64,000 bases of DNA from Methylotenera sp. (GCA_030652995.1 JAUSAG010000024.1:1-64000), one strand, 5' to 3'. Positions 38,841 through 48,903 are shown, numbered from the stretch's first letter. Numbers and translations are program-made. Notes: a model not told the origin generated them from the letters alone.

Positions 38841-39695
38841 ATGCAAAAAAAAGATGTCGGAATAGTCAGTTGGTTTAATTTTGACAACTATAAGGATTGT
38901 GAAAATTTCACCGCACTAGACTGGTCTAACGAAATACTTCAAAGAATTCTATTGCACATTAAGTGCTTTAACGACGGGTCATTTTATGATGAAAAAAAAA
39001 AAATTAGCAGCATTGATTCGCAAGATGCAATAAATCAAATTGAATCAATTAAAAAATTCGGCTTATTTAAAAATTCAAATCTATACAAAAATGAAGTAGG
39101 TAAACAGAGAGTCCTTCACTCATTGCAAGATACAAAAAAAGAAAGATATCTTGATGATATTACCGAATTTGATGCATATAAGTTTCTGCATAGCTCCAGA
39201 AATAAACACAAAATAGAAAAGGATATGGACATATTAGCTGATAACTTTATCAGCTTTGAACGTAATAAAGATATGGAAATGTTGTTTGAAGAATATCAAA
39301 GTCCATTTTCTAACATTGAAAATGCAAATGACGATTATGGTACAAGGTATTTACGTGTCAATTTAGACTGTACTGACGAATCTCTTCAAAATTTGTTTCT
39401 AAAATGGTTAAATATCCAGAGATCGGAATTTCCATTTTCACAAAAAAACATTAAAACACCTTTATTTACCCATTGGAATGCCCAAAGATTATTAGCATAT
39501 TGGGATGTCATTACAGTTCTTAAGCATGAAGGAAATTCTATGACTAATAATGCATTAGGCGAGCTAATATTTTTTGACGAATTTGATGTTGTTCTCGAAG
39601 AACGCATAGCAAAAACTACCGATCCTAATGCAAAAAAAATGATCTCATTTGAAACATTAGATATTCTATATGCGCAAGCACATTCGGAACTATAA
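38841..39695 (+). CDS. Unidentified 284-aa protein (possible DUF6387-type)
   Basis: MQKKDVGIVSWFNFDNYKDC... is AT-rich in codon use, mostly helical and charged, with no catalytic motif or membrane helix that I recognise. Proteins beginning with this SWFN..NY pattern occur in P4-like integrative elements; the DUF6387 label is from memory and uncertain. The start is ATG 38841 with AAGG 9 nt upstream. It is divergent from the RHH operon. A role in the island's maintenance or in defence is equally possible. Confidence 0.6.
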   Translation: MQKKDVGIVSWFNFDNYKDCENFTALDWSNEILQRILLHIKCFNDGSFYDEKKKISSIDSQDAINQIESIKKFGLFKNSNLYKNEVGKQRVLHSLQDTKKERYLDDITEFDAYKFLHSSRNKHKIEKDMDILADNFISFERNKDMEMLFEEYQSPFSNIENANDDYGTRYLRVNLDCTDESLQNLFLKWLNIQRSEFPFSQKNIKTPLFTHWNAQRLLAYWDVITVLKHEGNSMTNNALGELIFFDEFDVVLEERIAKTTDPNAKKMISFETLDILYAQAHSEL

Positions 39696-40022
39696 ATAGA
39701 GTTACATATAACTTCGAAGCATGCCTCAAGTTTAAACAATCAGCACAAATCTTTAGGCGACTTTCAGTGGCATTGAAATACATAATTAGTATTACTTAAA
39801 AAACTTCAAAATACATACCCACCAATTCCAATATCAACTCCGAGCTTGTGTAAACCAGAAGTTTAGGTCGCCATGCTTTCTCGTTCAAAAAATCTCATCA
39901 GAAAACACTTACCATATTAACCGTAAAAATAACAGGTATAAATTTAACTAATTTCGTTCTTAGGATTAAAAATTTAAATGCATAGAATCCCATATCACTT
40001 CCATTCATAAAGGTGATTAAAG
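39696..40022. other. 327-bp gap before the replication-like module
   Basis: No gene seen. Presumably contains the promoter of the AlpA-like/primase-like operon; I could not identify clear boxes or iterons. Confidence 0.4.
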
Positions 40023-40265
40023 ATGCAAATGAAATCAGAATTAAATAGAAATACCTCAACTGTTTTAAGCCAGTTTAGTAGCATGCCAGATGCTGGTTAT
40101 ATTCGACTCCCAGTAATGATCGCCCTGTATGGCGTTTCTGCGGCCACCATATGGCGTTGTGCACAAAAATCAATAATTCCACCTGCGGTCCGATTAACTA
40201 CAAGAACGACGGGCTGGAACGTCGGGCTCGTGAGAGCCGATTTGGCAGCAAAGGCGGCTAAGTAA
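40023..40265 (+). CDS. AlpA-like phage/island transcriptional regulator
   Basis: 80 aa with a MerR/excisionase-type winged helix-turn-helix: YIRLPVMIALYGVSAATIWRC followed by the wing region. AlpA-type proteins regulate excision or integrase genes in P4-like and related islands, and often sit beside a primase gene as here. It stops 1 bp before the next ORF start, so the two are co-transcribed. It may act on the ATACCGTCA repeats at the element ends (inference). Confidence 0.7.
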   Translation: MQMKSELNRNTSTVLSQFSSMPDAGYIRLPVMIALYGVSAATIWRCAQKSIIPPAVRLTTRTTGWNVGLVRADLAAKAAK

Positions 40266-42656
40266 ATGCATATCACTTCACAAATACAAAATGCCATGCA
40301 TGCCGTTGGAATAATACCGCCTGACGAAATTATAGCCGACGGAAAACTTCATAGATTCAGCAGCAATGGCAAGCTAGGCGATAATGCCGGCTGGTACATC
40401 TGCTATGCGGATGGCATATATACCTGCTGTTTTGGGTGCTGGCGGCTAGGTATCAGCCGAAAATGGCGTGCGGATATTGGTCGCAAGTTAACAAGCCAAG
40501 AGATTGCTGTTAATAGTCAACGCAATAAGGCTATGCGCATTATTCGAGATGCGGAAATTGTTAAAAATCATGCCGCAGCTAAATTAGTTGCCAACAGCCT
40601 TTGGATTCGGGCGGCAACTGTAGTGAGTCATGACTATTTGATCAGAAAGGGTGTGGAGGCGTTCGGAATTAAGCAAGTGGGCGACTCGCTAATAATCAAA
40701 GTTACCGACAACGATAAAATACATTCAATTCAATATATCAATAGTAATGGCATTAAGAAGTTTCTAATTGGTGGGCGCGCAAAAGGTTGTTATTTCGAAA
40801 TAGGTGTGCCGGTCAACATTATTTACATTGCCGAGGGTTACGCGACAGCCGCCTCCATTCACCAGGCCACAGGGTGTGCAGTGGTGGTGGCTTTCGGTGG
40901 AGGTAACCTATTAGAAGTGGCTAAAACATTTCGCGCTAAATATCCTGCTATGAAAATAGTGATATGTGCCGACGATGATGAAAGTGGTTTAGGTATTAGA
41001 AAAGCGAATGAGGCGGCTAAACAAGTGGGTGCCAGTGTTGCAATTCCTATTTTTGGTGACGGTCGTCCTGAAAAAGCCAAAGACTTTAACGACCTGCACC
41101 AATTTAAAGGCTTGGAAACGGTAAGGCTGCAATTAAGTGAACACAAACATCATGTAAACGCATATTTACCTGTTGGCAGCATCAGTATATTGCCTGAGCC
41201 TTTACCTAGCCTGCCAAGCGTATTGGCCTTTGATTATAACTATCTGCCTGATGTACTTCGTAACTATGTGAAAGATATCTCAGATCGGATGCAGTGCCCA
41301 GCTGATTTTGCAGCCGCAGCCGTACTGGTGATGATGTCTACTATCATAGGTCGTAAAGTTGGCATACGCCCAATGAAGCGTAATGACTGGACTGTAATCG
41401 CAAACCTTTGGGCAGCATTAGTTGGTAGCAGTGGCGTGATGAAATCACCAACACAAAACGCGGCATTGGCAGCAATTAAAAAGCTACAGGCAACGGCTTA
41501 TGATGTCTTCAATAATGCAGTAGCTGAAAGTGAAGCGCACACAGAAATTGCCAAGATGAATGAGTCTATTAATAAAGCAGAGGCTAAAAAGCTACTATCA
41601 AAAGACCGTACAGCCAATGTTAAAAATCTTCTGCAATCTGGTGAATTAGATGAAGCTCCTATATTAAAACGTTATGTTACCAACAACGCAACCTACGAGG
41701 CATTAGGGGAGTTGTTGATGGAAAATCCCAATGGCCTACTTGTTGAATCTGATGAAATTATAGGTCTATTAAAACAGCTTGATTCTGGCGGGCAAGAGCC
41801 TGCGAGAGCTTTTTATCTGACGGCGGCTGATGGTGATAAAGGCTACACCTTTGATAGGATTATGCGCGGTAAAGGTTTGCATATTCCAGCGGTTTGCTTA
41901 TCTGTGATTGGCGGGATACAGCCGGGAGTATTAGCGGAGTACGTACGCCAAGCAATTGGCGGCGGGTCAGGAGCTGATGGCTTATTGCAACGCTTCGGCC
42001 TGATGGTTTATCCAGACATTTCACCAGTTTGGAAGGAGGTAGACAGATACCCGGATGGTGAAGCTAAGCAAGCAGTCTACGCATTAGCCGAATGGCTCGA
42101 TAACTTAAATCCACTGACTGACATTAGTTCAGAATCCGATGATTTCAGTAATGTTCCTTTCATGCGTTTTGATGATGAAGCTCAAGTCTTATTTTCTGAA
42201 TGGCGTGCTAATTTAGAAATACGCTTAAGATCTGGTGAAGAGCATCCTGCCATTGTTTCTCACCTTTCAAAATATCGCAAACTAATCCCTTCACTAGCAT
42301 TAATCAATCATTTAAGTGAATACGGAAAAGGTGCTGTTACTGAAAAATCCTTACTACGTGCTATAGCTTATAGTGAGTATTTAGAATCGCATGCTAGACG
42401 TATTTACGCCAGTGCAACAAGGCCTGATATTGATGCTGCCAAAACAATATTGAAGAAGCTGGAGGGCGGAAAATTATCCAATCCATTCAAATCACGCGAC
42501 CTTTACCGTGCTTGCTGGACGGGTCTAGAAACGCCACAAAAAGCACAGGCTGCGATCGATTTGCTGGTTGAATATAACCACCTATTTCTAGAAGAAATAG
42601 TGACTGGTGGCAGACCAACAGCCTTTTATCACTTGAATAAAGTGGTGGCAATATGA
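40266..42656 (+). CDS. Toprim/DUF3987 primase-helicase-like replication protein
   Basis: 796 aa. The N-terminal half has the Toprim fold of phage/plasmid primases: IYIAEGYATAASIH (catalytic Glu) and IVICADDDESGLG (DxD), about residues 180-245, preceded by a cysteine-containing segment that could be a degenerate zinc-binding domain. The C-terminal ~480 residues match the DUF3987 type seen in mobile elements (MSTIIGRKVGIRP, LVGSSGVMKSP as a P-loop-like segment, ESDEIIGLL). It probably primes or unwinds element DNA. Followed by a gene with an ATGA overlap at 42653. Confidence 0.85.
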   Translation: MHITSQIQNAMHAVGIIPPDEIIADGKLHRFSSNGKLGDNAGWYICYADGIYTCCFGCWRLGISRKWRADIGRKLTSQEIAVNSQRNKAMRIIRDAEIVKNHAAAKLVANSLWIRAATVVSHDYLIRKGVEAFGIKQVGDSLIIKVTDNDKIHSIQYINSNGIKKFLIGGRAKGCYFEIGVPVNIIYIAEGYATAASIHQATGCAVVVAFGGGNLLEVAKTFRAKYPAMKIVICADDDESGLGIRKANEAAKQVGASVAIPIFGDGRPEKAKDFNDLHQFKGLETVRLQLSEHKHHVNAYLPVGSISILPEPLPSLPSVLAFDYNYLPDVLRNYVKDISDRMQCPADFAAAAVLVMMSTIIGRKVGIRPMKRNDWTVIANLWAALVGSSGVMKSPTQNAALAAIKKLQATAYDVFNNAVAESEAHTEIAKMNESINKAEAKKLLSKDRTANVKNLLQSGELDEAPILKRYVTNNATYEALGELLMENPNGLLVESDEIIGLLKQLDSGGQEPARAFYLTAADGDKGYTFDRIMRGKGLHIPAVCLSVIGGIQPGVLAEYVRQAIGGGSGADGLLQRFGLMVYPDISPVWKEVDRYPDGEAKQAVYALAEWLDNLNPLTDISSESDDFSNVPFMRFDDEAQVLFSEWRANLEIRLRSGEEHPAIVSHLSKYRKLIPSLALINHLSEYGKGAVTEKSLLRAIAYSEYLESHARRIYASATRPDIDAAKTILKKLEGGKLSNPFKSRDLYRACWTGLETPQKAQAAIDLLVEYNHLFLEEIVTGGRPTAFYHLNKVVAI

Positions 42657-43168
42657 GTTCATATCTTGCAAGACTGAAATTAATTGATGCTGAAAAAACA
42701 TTGATATTGCCTAGTCTCGAACTGCCAAAACTGCCAGAAGTGCCCGAACTAAATATTCAGCCCCCTTTTGGCAGTTTTGGCAGTGCCAGTCCAGGGAATA
42801 ATAAGCCAATTAACACCGATGATGATCTTGTATCTAATTGGTGGCTTGTGACATTTAAAGGTTTTCAACCTATAGAGGTTGCAATATATCCACCATGCAC
42901 AAAAGCTGAAGCAATGGCACTTAATCCAAATGCTACATTCATTAAACCAATGACTGCACCAATTTTAAAGGTGATTCCAATCAACACAGCGCCAGAGTTA
43001 TTCCATGCTATGCGTGGGTGCGGTTATTCGTTGCATCTGAATATGGATAATGGTTTGGTTGTTGATCCAAAAAATTGGGCAGATGATGAGCTTTTAGATT
43101 TAATCACCAAGCACAAATTTGAGTTAATCAAAATCCTAAAGTTACAGGCGAGCAATGGTTACCTTTGA
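42653..43168 (+). CDS. Unidentified protein coupled to the primase-like gene (171 aa)
   Basis: ATG overlaps the primase-like stop (ATGA), so it is translated with it. The N-terminal ~40 residues are rich in Pro, Leu and Glu (LELPKLPEVPELNIQPPFG), suggesting a flexible linker. The C-terminal half carries a small compact domain with AMRGCGYSLHLNMDNGLVV, reminiscent of a TubC-N-like or other short docking domain. Function unknown. Confidence 0.6.
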   Translation: MSSYLARLKLIDAEKTLILPSLELPKLPEVPELNIQPPFGSFGSASPGNNKPINTDDDLVSNWWLVTFKGFQPIEVAIYPPCTKAEAMALNPNATFIKPMTAPILKVIPINTAPELFHAMRGCGYSLHLNMDNGLVVDPKNWADDELLDLITKHKFELIKILKLQASNGYL

Positions 43169-43278
43169 TTATTAAATAAATAGGTTTAATCCGAATTATC
43201 TTAAACGTATGTATCAACGTTAAGGGCGGATTGATTTCAAATGCACAGCGAAAACGCTAAAATTTAAGGAATAATATT

Positions 43279-43779
43279 TTGAATTACCTAGATAATCTTA
43301 AAGTTGAAATGTCACAAATTGATGCATTACTCATAAAAATTGATAACGTATTAGATGGTGCTCAGCCAAATCTTGCGGGTAAAATTCGCATAAAATTTTG
43401 GCATTCACATGGCAAAGATAAGCCAACCGAACCTTTTTTGGTAAGCCGGACTGAAGAGCCTACAAAAATCCCACAGCGAATAAGTGAGCTGCATTTGGCG
43501 AAAAAAGCTAAGTGCCGCGGAGAGTTTAGTGACAACTACATGACAACTTACTCTCTACTTAGCCTTACCTCGGAGTTGCTAAGCTACAGAAAGCGGCTCA
43601 AGTCATTAATCTGCACGATTGAGAACCGAGCACGATCCACATTAAATGCTAATTACTACAGATTGGTTGAAGCAGAGAAAAATATTATAAAAATGGATAA
43701 AATAATCTGTGCATACCTAAAGGCTAAGGATAAGGAAGGGTATTACAGAACAATTGGAAAGCCAATTTTTACACATTAA
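43279..43779 (+). CDS. Unidentified helical protein (166 aa)
   Basis: TTG start at 43279 with AAGGA 8 nt upstream. Largely helical, with heptad-like stretches at the N-terminus (LDNLKVEMSQIDALLIKIDN) and centre (TSELLSYRKRLKSLICTIEN), and basic overall. Last gene before the integrase, which is convergent to it. May be an accessory replication or regulatory protein; no family recognised. Confidence 0.55.
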   Translation: MNYLDNLKVEMSQIDALLIKIDNVLDGAQPNLAGKIRIKFWHSHGKDKPTEPFLVSRTEEPTKIPQRISELHLAKKAKCRGEFSDNYMTTYSLLSLTSELLSYRKRLKSLICTIENRARSTLNANYYRLVEAEKNIIKMDKIICAYLKAKDKEGYYRTIGKPIFTH

Positions 43780-43925
43780 ATACTTAAAATGTTAAATCAT
43801 TGGCAACATGTTACACGATATAGGCCGCTTCCTGTTCGTTGATTAATTGCACAATTTTTTATCCTCATATATTTAATTCTGGCAGCTCAATATGGTGAAT
43901 GTCATCAAATAAACTAAAATTCATG

Positions 43926-45122
43926 TTAATTTTTTACGCCATTTTTAAGATCGTCCAAATAGTCAGCCCATTGCTGCATCATAGCTGTACGCTGCACAAT
44001 AAACCTAGTTCGATTATATGCACCACCTAGATTATCAGGAACTGCATGCGCTAGTTGGTGTTCAATGATGTGAGGGTCAATATTTAATCTTTCATGCAGA
44101 ATAGTACGAGCCATTGCTCTAAATCCATGGCCTGTTATTTCATTTTTCGTATCATATCCCATACGTTTTAAGGCAGCATTAACGGCTGCTTCACTCATGG
44201 GCCTTCGTGGAGAGTGACCATTCTGAAAAACAAACTCACCATGCCCAGATAGCGGTTGAATAGTCTTTAAGATGTTAATGGCTTGAGTAGATAGTGGAAC
44301 TAAGTGGTCGGTTTTAGTTTTACTTACTAAATAACGCCATTCGCCAGTATCTAAATTTATATCTTTCCATTTGGCCTGCCGGAGTTCGCTTGGACGTACA
44401 AAAACTAGCGGTGATAATCTTAGAGCGCACTGAACAGTGAGAGTGCCGGTAAAGCCATCTATTGCGCGCAACAGCTCCGCTACATCCTTAGGCTCAGTAA
44501 ATGCTGCCATGTGATTAGTTCGGGTGGGGGGTAGTGCTCCCTTGAGATCTGCCGTAACGTCTCGGATAGCTCGTCCTGTTTGCACTGCATATCTAAAAAC
44601 CTGTCCTGCGGTTTGTAGCGTGCGGTGTGCGGTTTCTAGTATATTTAGTTTCTCGATTCGCTTTACAGCATCCATTACCTGAGGAGCTGTGATTTCTGAA
44701 ATTGGTTTATTCCCAATCCAAGGAAAAAGGTGTTGCTCAAAACGTCGTATAACTTTATTTTTGTGACTATCAGCTTTATTCGCCATGTGAGATTGCCACC
44801 ACTCACGTGCAACTACTTCAAAGCTATTGTCTGAATTAAGTCTGTTAATGATTTTTTCTTGTTTACGATTTTCACCTGGGTCAATAGATGGGGTAGAGGC
44901 TAACAGTTTACGTGCAGTATCACGGTTATTTCTTGCGTCTGCTAGAGGGACGTCAGGGTAAGAGCCTAAAGCTAGGGTTTTTCTTTTAGAATCAAAGCGA
45001 TAGTCTAATCTCCAAAGCTTGCTCCCACTAGCTTGAATAAGCAAATAAAGCCCTTTTTCATCAGCTAATTTGTAGGGTTTATCTCTAGATTTAGCGTTAT
45101 TTATTGCGGTTACTGTAAGCAT
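43926..45122 (-). CDS. P4-type tyrosine recombinase (integrase)
   Basis: 398-aa integrase of the island. The N-terminal DUF4102/arm-binding domain (LTVTAINNAKSRDKPYKLAD ... ALGSYPDVPLADARNNRD) is typical of P4-like integrases that target tRNA genes. The catalytic domain has Arg I in VRPSELRQAKW, the HGFRAMARTILHE His-x-x-Arg, HQLAHAVPDNLGGAYNR and the Tyr nucleophile near the end. I place the start at ATG 45122 (MLTVTAIN) as in the family. An ATACCGTCA repeat sits directly upstream (45124-45132), implying autoregulation. It lies about 170 bp from tRNA-Met. Confidence 0.92.
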   Translation of the reverse strand: MLTVTAINNAKSRDKPYKLADEKGLYLLIQASGSKLWRLDYRFDSKRKTLALGSYPDVPLADARNNRDTARKLLASTPSIDPGENRKQEKIINRLNSDNSFEVVAREWWQSHMANKADSHKNKVIRRFEQHLFPWIGNKPISEITAPQVMDAVKRIEKLNILETAHRTLQTAGQVFRYAVQTGRAIRDVTADLKGALPPTRTNHMAAFTEPKDVAELLRAIDGFTGTLTVQCALRLSPLVFVRPSELRQAKWKDINLDTGEWRYLVSKTKTDHLVPLSTQAINILKTIQPLSGHGEFVFQNGHSPRRPMSEAAVNAALKRMGYDTKNEITGHGFRAMARTILHERLNIDPHIIEHQLAHAVPDNLGGAYNRTRFIVQRTAMMQQWADYLDDLKNGVKN

Positions 45123-45123
45123 T

Positions 45124-45197
45124 TGACGGTATCTCGAGGTGTATTTTAGGGGTTTTCTCCTACATACCGACAACGATACCGTCATTGATGACGGTAT
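45124..45197. repeat. ATACCGTCA repeats upstream of the integrase
   Basis: Copies at 45124-45132 (as TGACGGTAT), 45176-45184 and 45189-45197. The last two form a 22-bp palindrome ATACCGTCAT-TG-ATGACGGTAT. Matching copies exist only at the opposite end of the island (16636-16657) as far as I noticed. Confidence 0.7.
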
Positions 45198-45231
45198 GTC
45201 AAGCGACCTTGTGCGATGGGTTGATGCAACA

Positions 45232-45264
45232 AAAAGCCCCGTAGCTATTAACTACGGGGCTTTT
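45232..45264. terminator. Hairpin terminator beyond tRNA-Met (island side)
   Basis: Perfect 13-bp inverted repeat AAAAGCCCCGTAG / CTACGGGGCTTTT with a 7-nt loop, able to act on both strands. It stands between the tRNA and the integrase and so stops tRNA read-through into the island. It replaces the original tRNA terminator now found at 16522-16554. Confidence 0.85.
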
Positions 45265-45290
45265 GATGGGTTACGATGCTCTGTGATACC

Positions 45291-45310
45291 CTGTATTGGT
45301 GGTGAAAGAG
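45291..45310. repeat. Right attachment repeat, overlapping the tRNA-Met 3' end
   Basis: CTGTATTGGTGGTGAAAGAG; pairs with the left copy at 16555-16573. Includes the CCA end, discriminator base and part of the acceptor/T-stem of tRNA-Met. Confidence 0.7.
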
Positions 45311-45373
45311 GGACTTGAACCCTCGACCCCAGGATTATGAATCCTGTGCTCTAACCAGCTGAGCTACATCACC
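45297..45373 (-). tRNA. tRNA-Met(CAT), elongator
   Basis: 77 nt including an encoded CCA. It reads GGTGATGTAGCTCAGCTGGT... with the anticodon loop TTCATAA (anticodon CAT) in a CAGGA/TCCTG stem and a T-arm GAGGGTTCAAGTCCCTC. The acceptor stem has one T-T mismatch (position 6-67) and a G-T wobble next to it, which might be explained by base changes introduced from the island's att copy on integration. The first pair is G-C rather than the mismatch of initiator tRNAs, so this is the elongator form. Confidence 0.93.
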
Positions 45374-45493
45374 TTTTAAACTGGGTGCTAGAACTGAAAT
45401 GCTTTAAAAGTTCAGCAAGGGCGCAATTCTAGTGTTTTAGGCGGCAATTGTCAAAATTAGTTTGCAATTTTTAAACACTACAAACGTTTAAAA

Positions 45494-46579
45494 TTACACA
45501 TTAAATCTAAAGTGCATCACATCGCCATCTTGCACGATGTATTCTTTGCCTTCCAAGCGCATTTTGCCTGCTTCTTTAGAGCCTTGCTCTCCTTTATTTT
45601 TCACAAACTCATCATAGGCGATGACTTCTGCACGAATAAAGCCACGTTCAAAGTCTGTATGAATTACACCTGCGGCTTGTGGTGCTGTGGCGCCTTTTTT
45701 AACGGTCCATGCGCGCACTTCTTGTACACCAGCGGTAAAGTAGGTTTGTAGGCCTAGTAAGTCGTAAGCTGCGCGAATTACACGGTTTAGGCCTGGTTCT
45801 TCTTGTCCTAGTTCGGCTAAAAACAGGGCTTTGTCTTCGTCTTCAAGTTCAGAAATTTCAGATTCAATTTTGGCGCAAATAGCGACCACTGGCGCGTGTT
45901 CCGCTTTACCTAAATCAATAACTTTTTGTAGAAACGGGTTGTTTTCAAAGCCTGTTTCATTAACGTTGGCAAGGTACATCACAGGTTTAACTGTAATTAG
46001 GCAAAGTGGTTTGAGTATTTGTAGCTCATCGTCATCTAGCCCGAGTGTACGCACAGCGTTGGCTTGGTTTAAGCAGGGCAAAACTTTATCTAAAACGGCC
46101 ATTAAAGCAATGGCGTCTTTGTCACCACTTTTTGCTTTTTTGCTTTCACGGTGCATGGTTTTTTCTACCGTTTCCATATCAGCCAGCGCAAGTTCAGTGT
46201 TAATGACTTCAATGTCAGACATCGGGTCAATTTTGTTAGACACATGAATCACGTTGCCGTCTTCAAAGCAGCGTACGACGTGTGCAATAGCGTCAGTTTC
46301 GCGGATGTTGGCTAAAAATTTATTGCCTAAGCCTTCACCTTTTGATGCGCCTGCTACCAAGCCGGCAATATCGACCATTTCAACAATTGCAGGTTGCACG
46401 CGCTGCGGCTTAACAATATCAATCAACGGTTGCATGCGTGTGTCTGGCACTTCTACAATGCCGACGTTAGGTTCAATAGTGCAGAATGGGTAGTTCTCAG
46501 CCGCAATGCCTGCTTTGGTAATCGCATTAAATAAAGTGGATTTCCCCACATTTGGCAAACCTACGATGCCACATTTCAT
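45494..46579 (-). CDS. ychF: Ribosome-binding ATPase YchF
   Basis: 361-aa Obg-family P-loop NTPase that binds ribosomes and hydrolyses ATP in preference to GTP. G1 is [14 protein letters not shown], the switch region [18 protein letters not shown], and G3 [10 protein letters not shown]; the G4 position reads NVNE in place of NKxD, the change that gives YchF its ATP preference. The TGS domain at the C-terminus ends [11 protein letters not shown]. It lies 13 bp downstream of pth in the same direction, the usual order. Confidence 0.96.
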   Translation of the reverse strand: MKCGIVGLPNVGKSTLFNAITKAGIAAENYPFCTIEPNVGIVEVPDTRMQPLIDIVKPQRVQPAIVEMVDIAGLVAGASKGEGLGNKFLANIRETDAIAHVVRCFEDGNVIHVSNKIDPMSDIEVINTELALADMETVEKTMHRESKKAKSGDKDAIALMAVLDKVLPCLNQANAVRTLGLDDDELQILKPLCLITVKPVMYLANVNETGFENNPFLQKVIDLGKAEHAPVVAICAKIESEISELEDEDKALFLAELGQEEPGLNRVIRAAYDLLGLQTYFTAGVQEVRAWTVKKGATAPQAAGVIHTDFERGFIRAEVIAYDEFVKNKGEQGSKEAGKMRLEGKEYIVQDGDVMHFRFNV

Positions 46580-46592
46580 ATTATTTTCCAGT

Positions 46593-47162
46593 TCATTTTT
46601 TAGTGTGCAATTTTAACATTGCGTTTTCAAACTCGCCTGCAAGCATTAAATCCAACAGTTTAGCGCTTTCGGTAATACTGTTGTCTATTGCATTTTTTTC
46701 ATCTTTTAATGGGGGCTTAAGTACAAAATTAACGACTTCATTGCGATCAGCTGGGTGGCCAATGCCGATTCTTAAGCGCCAATAGTTAGGAGTGCCGAGT
46801 GCTGCATGAATATCTTTTAAGCCATTATGCCCACCATGCCCGCCAGCAAGTTTTAGTTTAATGCTACCCACAGGTAAATCTAGATCGTCATGAATCACCA
46901 AAATTTCAGCAGGGGTGATTTTGTAGTAATTAGCAAGTGCAGCTACGGCTTTGCCACTTAAGTTCATGAAAGTGTTTGGTTTGAGTAACCAAGAATCTTG
47001 GTTAACCTTTCCAACTACACCCAAAAACTTTGCATCACTTACCAATTTTGTATTGGTTTGTGCGGCAATCTGGTCTATCCACCAAAAACCGGCATTGTGA
47101 CGCGTGCGTTCGTATTTATCGCCAGGGTTGCCTAAGCCTACAAATAGTTTAATTCCACTCAT
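46593..47162 (-). CDS. pth: Peptidyl-tRNA hydrolase
   Basis: 189 aa; releases tRNA from prematurely dropped peptidyl-tRNA, with catalytic His in [11 protein letters not shown] (about residue 22) and the [25 protein letters not shown] segment. Length is normal. Situated between rplY and ychF as in most betaproteobacteria. Confidence 0.96.
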   Translation of the reverse strand: MSGIKLFVGLGNPGDKYERTRHNAGFWWIDQIAAQTNTKLVSDAKFLGVVGKVNQDSWLLKPNTFMNLSGKAVAALANYYKITPAEILVIHDDLDLPVGSIKLKLAGGHGGHNGLKDIHAALGTPNYWRLRIGIGHPADRNEVVNFVLKPPLKDEKNAIDNSITESAKLLDLMLAGEFENAMLKLHTKK

Positions 47163-47183
47163 TGTTTATATAGTATCAATAAA

Positions 47184-47214
47184 AAACGCGCACTTCATGA
47201 GAAAGTGCGCGTTT
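47184..47214 (-). terminator. Terminator after rplY
   Basis: 12-bp stem AAACGCGCACTT/AAGTGCGCGTTT (47184-47195 with 47203-47214), loop CATGAGA. The minus-strand 3' side continues into T6. Lies between the rplY stop (47234) and pth start (47162). Confidence 0.85.
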
Positions 47215-47233
47215 AGTTTGCATGCTTATAAAC

Positions 47234-47848
47234 TTAAGCTGCTGGAGTATCAGTAGCATCTGCGGCAGCTGAAACGCCACCGCGTGTTTTAGCGATAGAA
47301 GCAACAGCGGCATCATCACCGTGCGCCAATTGTACAAATTCAACACCTTTTGGAAGTTTGATTTGTGACAAATGGATTGAGTGGCCGATTTCAAGAACTG
47401 ACACATCAATTTCAATAAACTCAGGCAAATCTTTTGCCAAGCAGCTTACATCAGCTTCTGTTTGCACGTGTGCAACAATACCACCACCTAATTTAACACC
47501 AGGGGCTACGTCTGCATTGATGAAGTGGAAAGGCACTTTAACGTGAATTTTTTCAGTGGCGCTTACGCGTTGAAAATCGATATGCTGAATGGTATTGCGT
47601 ACTGGGTGCATTTGAAAATCACGTAACAATACGTTTTCTTTTTTGCCATCAAGGATAAGGGTTAACACTGAAGCGTGGAAAGCTTCGTGACGGAATTGCA
47701 AGAATAACTCTTTAGCATTCAGCTCAAGTGTTACTGCATCTTTACCACCACCATAGACCACACCTGGTACTGCGCCTGCGTGACGAAGACGGCGGCTCGC
47801 ACCCGTACCTTTTGCATCACGTTTTACTGCATTGATTTCAATAGCCAT
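47234..47848 (-). CDS. rplY: 50S ribosomal protein L25/general stress protein Ctc
   Basis: 204 aa, the long form with an N-terminal L25 5S rRNA-binding domain (RRLRHAGAVPGVVYGG and HIDFQRVSATEKI) plus a C-terminal Ctc/TL5 domain (about 95-190) as usual outside enterobacteria. The Ala/Thr-rich tail (SAAADATDTPAA) is unstructured. It follows prs by 104 bp in the prs-rplY-pth-ychF order. Confidence 0.96.
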   Translation of the reverse strand: MAIEINAVKRDAKGTGASRRLRHAGAVPGVVYGGGKDAVTLELNAKELFLQFRHEAFHASVLTLILDGKKENVLLRDFQMHPVRNTIQHIDFQRVSATEKIHVKVPFHFINADVAPGVKLGGGIVAHVQTEADVSCLAKDLPEFIEIDVSVLEIGHSIHLSQIKLPKGVEFVQLAHGDDAAVASIAKTRGGVSAAADATDTPAA

Positions 47849-47952
47849 TTTACTACTCCTAAATTTTTACTACACTTACTACACTATAAACTGCACACCG
47901 CGACCAGCATGCAGGGTTAAAAACTTTAAAAATTATTAGTTAGACAATTAAG

Positions 47953-48903
47953 TTAATCCATAAACAGAGACGACACTGAGTCTTCACTGCTGATTCTGCG
48001 TATTGTTTCCGCTAGCAAGGCGGCTGCGCTTAATTGACGAATCTTTTTGCAATTTGCTGAATCAGGTCTTAATGCAATGGTGTTAGTGACCACTAGCTCA
48101 TCAAGCTCTGAATTTTGAATACGTTCAGCAGCGCCGCCAGATAATACTGGGTGTGTTGCATAAGCGACTACTTTAACTGCGCCATGTTTTTTGAGTGCTG
48201 TGGCTGCTTCACACAGTGTGTTTGCGGTATCGACCATGTCATCCATAATCACGCAGGTGCGACCTGCCACATCACCAATGATGTTCATCACTTTGGCGAC
48301 GTTTGGTTTTGGGCGACGTTTGTCAATAATGGCTAAATCTGAGTTGAGTTGTTTTGCGCATGCACGTGCACGCACCACACCGCCGACATCAGGCGAAACA
48401 ATAACTAAGTTTTCATGATGCTGACTTAACAAGTCAGCCAGTAAAATCGGTGTTGCGTAGATGTTGTCAACAGGGATATCAAAAAAACCTTGAATTTGAT
48501 CTGAGTGTAAATCCATCGTAAGTACACGATTAACACCAACGCCTGTCAACATGTTTGCAACGACTTTTGCGGTAATTGCCACACGTGCTGAACGTGGGCG
48601 ACGATCTTGACGTGAATAACCTAAATAAGGAATAGCGGCAGTAATGCGCCCTGCTGATGAGCGGCGTAGCGCATCTACCATGACCATCACTTCCATCAAA
48701 CTGTCGTTAGTAGGGTGGCTGGTAGATTGCAATACAAATACGTCGCGACCGCGTACGTTTTCAAGCAATTCAACCATGACTTCACCGTCAGAAAACCGGC
48801 CTACATCCGCACGACCAAGCTCAATGCCCAAGTGACTAGCAACTTCTTGCGCGAGCGCTGGATTGGCGTTACCAGTAAAGACCATCATGTTGCCGTTAGA
48901 CAC
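47953..48903 (-). CDS. prs: Ribose-phosphate pyrophosphokinase (PRPP synthase)
   Basis: 316 aa; makes PRPP from ribose 5-phosphate and ATP for nucleotide, His and Trp synthesis. Signatures are [21 protein letters not shown] and the PRPP-binding [18 protein letters not shown], with the [12 protein letters not shown] segment between. I place the start at GTG 48903 ([12 protein letters not shown]...), which gives the family length and follows AGGA, instead of the open frame at 48975 that would cross the terminator hairpin upstream. Confidence 0.95.
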   Translation of the reverse strand: MSNGNMMVFTGNANPALAQEVASHLGIELGRADVGRFSDGEVMVELLENVRGRDVFVLQSTSHPTNDSLMEVMVMVDALRRSSAGRITAAIPYLGYSRQDRRPRSARVAITAKVVANMLTGVGVNRVLTMDLHSDQIQGFFDIPVDNIYATPILLADLLSQHHENLVIVSPDVGGVVRARACAKQLNSDLAIIDKRRPKPNVAKVMNIIGDVAGRTCVIMDDMVDTANTLCEAATALKKHGAVKVVAYATHPVLSGGAAERIQNSELDELVVTNTIALRPDSANCKKIRQLSAAALLAETIRRISSEDSVSSLFMD

